A DNA stretch of 64,000 bases, from NCBI RefSeq assembly GCF_026914265.1, contig NC_069131.1, forward strand, positions 10,990,001 to 11,054,000, written 5' to 3'. The notes beneath the pieces are model-generated. The model saw only the letters and a list, made by a program, of their open reading frames with translations. It was not told the DNA's origin and searched no databases. The translations under genes were made by a program, and so were the position numbers. This document shows positions 60,329 to 64,000 of this stretch, piece after piece (within the stretch, counting starts at the first letter, position 1; every line of letters starts with the position of its first letter). Origin of the DNA: Mya arenaria. Taxonomy: Eukaryota; Mollusca; Bivalvia; Myida; Myidae.

Positions 60329-60668
60329 TTAAAGCTGCACTCTCACAGATTGACATTTTTGACAACTTGTTATTCTTTTGATTTGAAGCCAGCCATTTTT
60401 TCAGTTAATGTATGGAAACCAGTGATTTAAGACTGCTGACAAAAGATAAGCTCACAGGGCTTCATATTTACGTTCAAATATGATTTTATCAGCCGAAAAC
60501 CTTTTACTTAAAGTGTTAGTTAAGCTTTAAGCCATCAAACATTAAATTTCGCGATGTGATCTGTTGACAACAGTCTTATATTACTGGTTCCAGATATTGT
60601 GCAAAAATGGTCTATATTCAAAGACAAAAAAGTTGCCTAACAGTCAATCTGTGAGAGCGCAACTTTAA
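60329..60668. mobile_element. Palindromic TTAA MITE in the promoter of the cysteine-rich gene
   Basis: TTAA-AGCTGCACTCTCACAG at the left mirrors GTGAGAGCGCAACT-TTAA at the right. The 340 bases end only 69 bases before the ATG at 60737. It must therefore be part of the promoter or 5' UTR of that gene. Confidence 0.85.
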
Positions 60669-60736
60669 ACTCTGCGATCCAAGGATCCTCACTTTTATCT
60701 GGCATTGCATTTCTACATGATGGTTTAATCAGCAGA

Positions 60737-63544
60737 ATGATAATGGACAGGAGGATTTTATTAATATTCGGATTGGCAGGTAATTTCTTCCTGTTTTATT
60801 TTGTAATGTTTCTAATGATATTTCAGGCACATTCTTTATACACAAATGAACATTTATCATAAATTATCGTCCTGACTTGCATTTGTCAAACATTTTTGTT
60901 AATCTAAGAACACACACAGTCAATATATATATAACTTTAATTAATACAGAAATAATAAATTTTAGTGAAGTTCGAATTAGTGTCATTTTTTTGGCTCGTG
61001 GTTTGGTGATAATCGAACTAAAACAATTATGTGGACATGGTTACTTTTTTGGCTCGTGGTTTGGTGATAATCGAACTAAAACAATTATGTGGACATGGTT
61101 ACTTTTTTTGGCTCGTGGTTTGGTGATAATCGAACTAAAACAATTATGTGGACATGGTTACTTTTTTGACTCGTGGTTTGGTGATAATCGAACTAAAACA
61201 AATATGTGGACATGGTTACTTTTTGGCTCATGGTTTGGTGATAATCGAACTAAAACAAATATGTGGACATGGTTTTAGTTCGATTATCACCAAACCACGA
61301 GCCAAAAAATGACACTAATTCGAACTTTACTACCAGACCATTCTTAAAATTTGGACCAATGCTGATAAGCTTTGCTACAGACAGGAACGGTGCCCGTCAA
61401 CCCTATCGTTTCGTAATATGTGTGCGGGAGCAGCACTCGGCAATTCTAAGTTACCGGAGCCACTGGATAGCTACTATTACACCATACATTGTTCACACCA
61501 TCCAGGCGTGCACGGTCACATCGTGCATATTTTCATCAAATCATATCTACATTTACACATTTTTCGTCCAGCCTGCATGGCCTTCCTTCGGTGCCTGTGC
61601 TTTCAACGCTGCCATTCCACCCTGGCTCCAAGGCAACGAGTTCTGATTCCCATGAGAACATTTAGATAATGTATATGTATAACCCTCCAGCCTGCCTTGT
61701 CAGCCCGTATAAAGCTGCCTTGAAAGCTTAGCCACTCAGCACATTCCCATTTGACACTGCTTAATGTTATACTTATACAAAAAAAAGTACAATTCGCACA
61801 GGGATAAAAATGGATAAAAATGGCCGAGGAGCTCCGAATGCAGCCTGCCTTACCAGTACGTAGAGAGCTGATGTTATCGTCAATAAGCGCCGCCTTTCAA
61901 GAAATACAGGTGAGGAATGCACGAGTGTATCATGCCGTATATTATCTATTTATATTATGATTAGATATTTATTTTGTCCCCTATTCTGCCTTATCTAGTA
62001 CAGTACAAGTCCATGAGGAGTTGCAGCAACACTGTGAGCGCCTCCCCAGGGAAGAAAGAGCCAGTCTAATTTTATATTCACGTGCCTATTTTAAACTCCA
62101 GTATGCCTGGCCGGTGTGTGCAGGTCCAGCCCCTAGAAACGTCACTCTAGAATGTCAGCGCCCTCGCCTTAGGCACTACAGCTGCGACTAACACGGGCGC
62201 ATCAAGCCCATCTTCTCATATCGATACTTTACACTTCAGTTTACCTGGTCGGTGTGCATACCCAGCTCGTAGAAACGTCACTCTTGACAGGACTGTCAAC
62301 GCCCGCCCCTCAAGCATTACAGCTGCGACATGCATGAGAACAAAGAGGCTTTTATTATGTATCTTTATTTTACACAGGTGTGCAGGAGACGTCCCACTAG
62401 ACTGTCAGCGCCCGCCCCTAAACACTACAGCTGCGACATGCGCGAGAACAACGGATAATTAACTTGTCTATATTTTACACTCCAGTATGCCTGGCCGGTG
62501 TGCAGGGCCAGCACCTCGTGCATTGCACCAAGACTCTTGACTGTCAGAGCCACCATCCCCTCGAGCACTATAGATGCGGATTGCACGAGTACATCGTGTG
62601 TGAGGGAGGACACTGCGTCTGCTCCCTGGGATTTGGGCGTACGTACCTTTATGTGTCTACATAATATAAACGCAAGCGATACCTTGTTTTTTGGTCACGT
62701 TCAATACAGTGGCGGACCTAGAGAAAGGTGGCACATCGGCGGCCCGTGCCTTAACATTTCTTTTAGTATTTTTACTTTATAAGATAACTTCAAGTTTCTT
62801 TGAATGGAAGGTTGAAGTGCATCAACGATTATACACATGTTATTTGAATACCTTAATTTCTAATCACGGTTTAAGTTTTAGGTCCGTGATTATTAATGAT
62901 GATTCAGGATACTTATCCATCCCGGGTGTATTAATCGTCCGTTTCACCGTTATAACACGTGTCTGCACGTTTATCTGGGACTAACATGTTAGTTTATATT
63001 GTAGTCTCATGTTATAATCGCATGTAATCACTCAAGGCGTTTTTGTTGGTAATAAAATAGTTTTGAGTTGAGTTGAAACACCTTTTAGTAAAAACAGGCA
63101 GACGACCATCTGCATGCAGTATCATTGTTTTGAGGAAATTTAGGAATAATGGCTACATGCAGAAGCTGCATCATGTTGTTGAAGATGTACACACAGTCAT
63201 GCATTTGTTATTTCAAGTCAAACGTTAAAAACAGGTTTCCAAACCGCGGACACACTTGAAACCAAAACTGAAACTAGATATCAACAAAAAAAACTTAGTT
63301 TGAAACTCGGATAAATAAACTAGAAATATCATGGATCGAATGACAATGGCAATTTATCGTCAGAATTCGCGTCTTTCTAGCAATAAACAAACTTAAGACT
63401 GACGGGCGGGTATCGTTTTCATTTTTATTTAAATTTCCGATTTCAGCGGAGCCTTGTCAGACGCCCGCCGACTGCCAGGTCACTTGCACGGACCCTAGTG
63501 AGTCCCACTGTATTGACAGCTACTGCGCGTGTCACGTGGCTTGA
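60737..63544 (+). CDS. Small secreted 12-cysteine protein, three exons
   Basis: Exons 60737-60779, 62486-62638 and 63447-63544 join in phase 1 at both junctions and give 97 aa. An in-frame ATG at 60743 is an alternative start. The joined signal peptide is MDRRILLIFGLAVCLAGVQG; cleavage there leaves a mature peptide of about 75 aa. It has two six-cysteine modules, one per exon: exon 2 gives C-x5-C-x10-C-x7-C-x4-C-x-C and exon 3 gives C-x5-C-x3-C-x7-C-x4-C-x-C. The shared spacing of the last four cysteines suggests that the modules arose by duplication. No known family was recognised; protease-inhibitor-like or antimicrobial roles are guesses. Intron 1 (1706 bases) contains a foldback repeat and decayed copies of exon 2. 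Three exons with matched phases and a good signal peptide make the model solid despite its size. Confidence 0.82.
60968..61329. repeat. Foldback repeat with internally amplified 58-bp unit
   Basis: The left arm 60968-61024 (gaagttcgaattagtgtcat ... aatcgaactaaaac) is inverted at 61272-61329 (gttttagttcgattatcacc ... gacactaattcgaactt). Between them about four more copies of a 58-59-bp unit (ggctcgtggtttggtgataa, ttatgtggacatggttac) stand in tandem. It lies in intron 1 of the cysteine-rich gene. Confidence 0.9.
62102..62452 (+). pseudogene. Three decayed tandem copies of exon 2 of the cysteine-rich gene
   Basis: The stretches at about 62102-62200, 62236-62340 and 62378-62452 each resemble exon 2. 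Copy 1 retains actccag|tatgcctggccgg and copy 2 tacacttcag|tttacctggtc. All carry the gtcagcgcccgcccctcaag-like and actacagctgcgac-like middle that corresponds to TGTCAGAGCCACCATCCCC and ACTATAGATGCGG in the intact exon. Frames are broken by stops and small indels, and the donors are lost. Spacing is 110-145 bases. Confidence 0.7.
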
Positions 63545-64000
63545 TGGACACATGACACTAAACATTGAAATCGATGCAGACGACATACTCTGATTTCTGT
63601 TCTGATAAGCCAATAAACATATAAAAATGCGAGCTAAATCCTCTTTGCTTTTTACCAGTATACATGTAGGCGTACTTGATGTTAGCAGCGGCACGGACCT
63701 ATAAATTATTTATAGGTTTATGCATCCGTGGCAGTGGTCAGCAGCAGTCATTTGTATAAAACTCAGATAAATTGTCCACAGGTCATCTTTTGGTTCATTT
63801 GCTCATTTAACTGGTTTGATTGGTTAATAGCTATTACTGGATAAACATTGACCAATCAATAAACATTTAGGTAAATTTTGACCAAATTAAAAGAGTTGAC
63901 TAGCTTAATACAATTTGCTGCGGATGGTTACCTCACAAAGTCTCTAATTTTCACCGATCACCGTTGATTCAGGATCATTCCATCAAATAATAAAGTCTTC
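63545..64000. other. 3' flank of the cysteine-rich gene; nothing further seen
   Basis: AT-rich, with an AATAAA-containing word (ccaataaacatataa) about 65 bases after the stop that could be the polyadenylation signal. No other feature was recognised before the window end. Confidence 0.5.

Overview
This looks like nuclear DNA of a mollusc, most likely a heterodont bivalve. Genes have small exons separated by repeat-filled introns with GT/AG borders. The DNA is AT-rich and crowded with palindromic MITEs, 5'-truncated LINEs, tRNA-derived SINEs, minisatellites and a tyrosine-recombinase retrotransposon. The species call is an inference from repeat style and protein types, since no search could be run.

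Layout. (1) 0.6-10.2 kb, plus strand: a nine-exon gene for a secreted endonuclease/exonuclease/phosphatase (EEP) fold enzyme, reconstructed exon by exon with matching phases. Its introns hold a foldback element, AT and CA microsatellites, a 38-bp minisatellite and MITEs. (2) 10.2-16 kb: a dimeric satellite-like array, SINEs, and on the minus strand a decayed partial copy of the gene at 33.5-36.0 kb. (3) 16.0-21.0 kb: a young, nearly intact DIRS-order (Ngaro/PAT-type) retrotransposon with split direct repeats. (4) 21-33 kb: an orphan cysteine-rich exon, MITEs and a LINE graveyard. (5) 33.5-36.0 kb: a two-exon gene for a PTB-like domain joined to about eight or nine 40-residue proline/valine-rich repeats. 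(6) 37.6-56.2 kb: three tandem copies of an intronless gene of unknown function (228 aa). Each copy is followed by a 40-bp minisatellite and preceded by a GGTCA-rich repeat. A 5.37-kb unit is tandemly repeated almost without change, and the middle gene is a chimera of its two neighbours. (7) 58.7-63.5 kb: two divergent genes for small secreted proteins, a SUEL/rhamnose-binding-type lectin (minus) and a 12-cysteine peptide (plus) whose second exon has three decayed copies just upstream.

Functional links. Four loci encode extracellular or structural proteins of kinds common in molluscan secretions and immunity (secreted EEP enzyme, lectin, cysteine-rich peptides). No pathway joins them. The strongest stories are structural: gene birth by unequal crossing-over, exon duplication of a symmetric phase 1-1 module, and repeats carrying nuclear-receptor-like sites.
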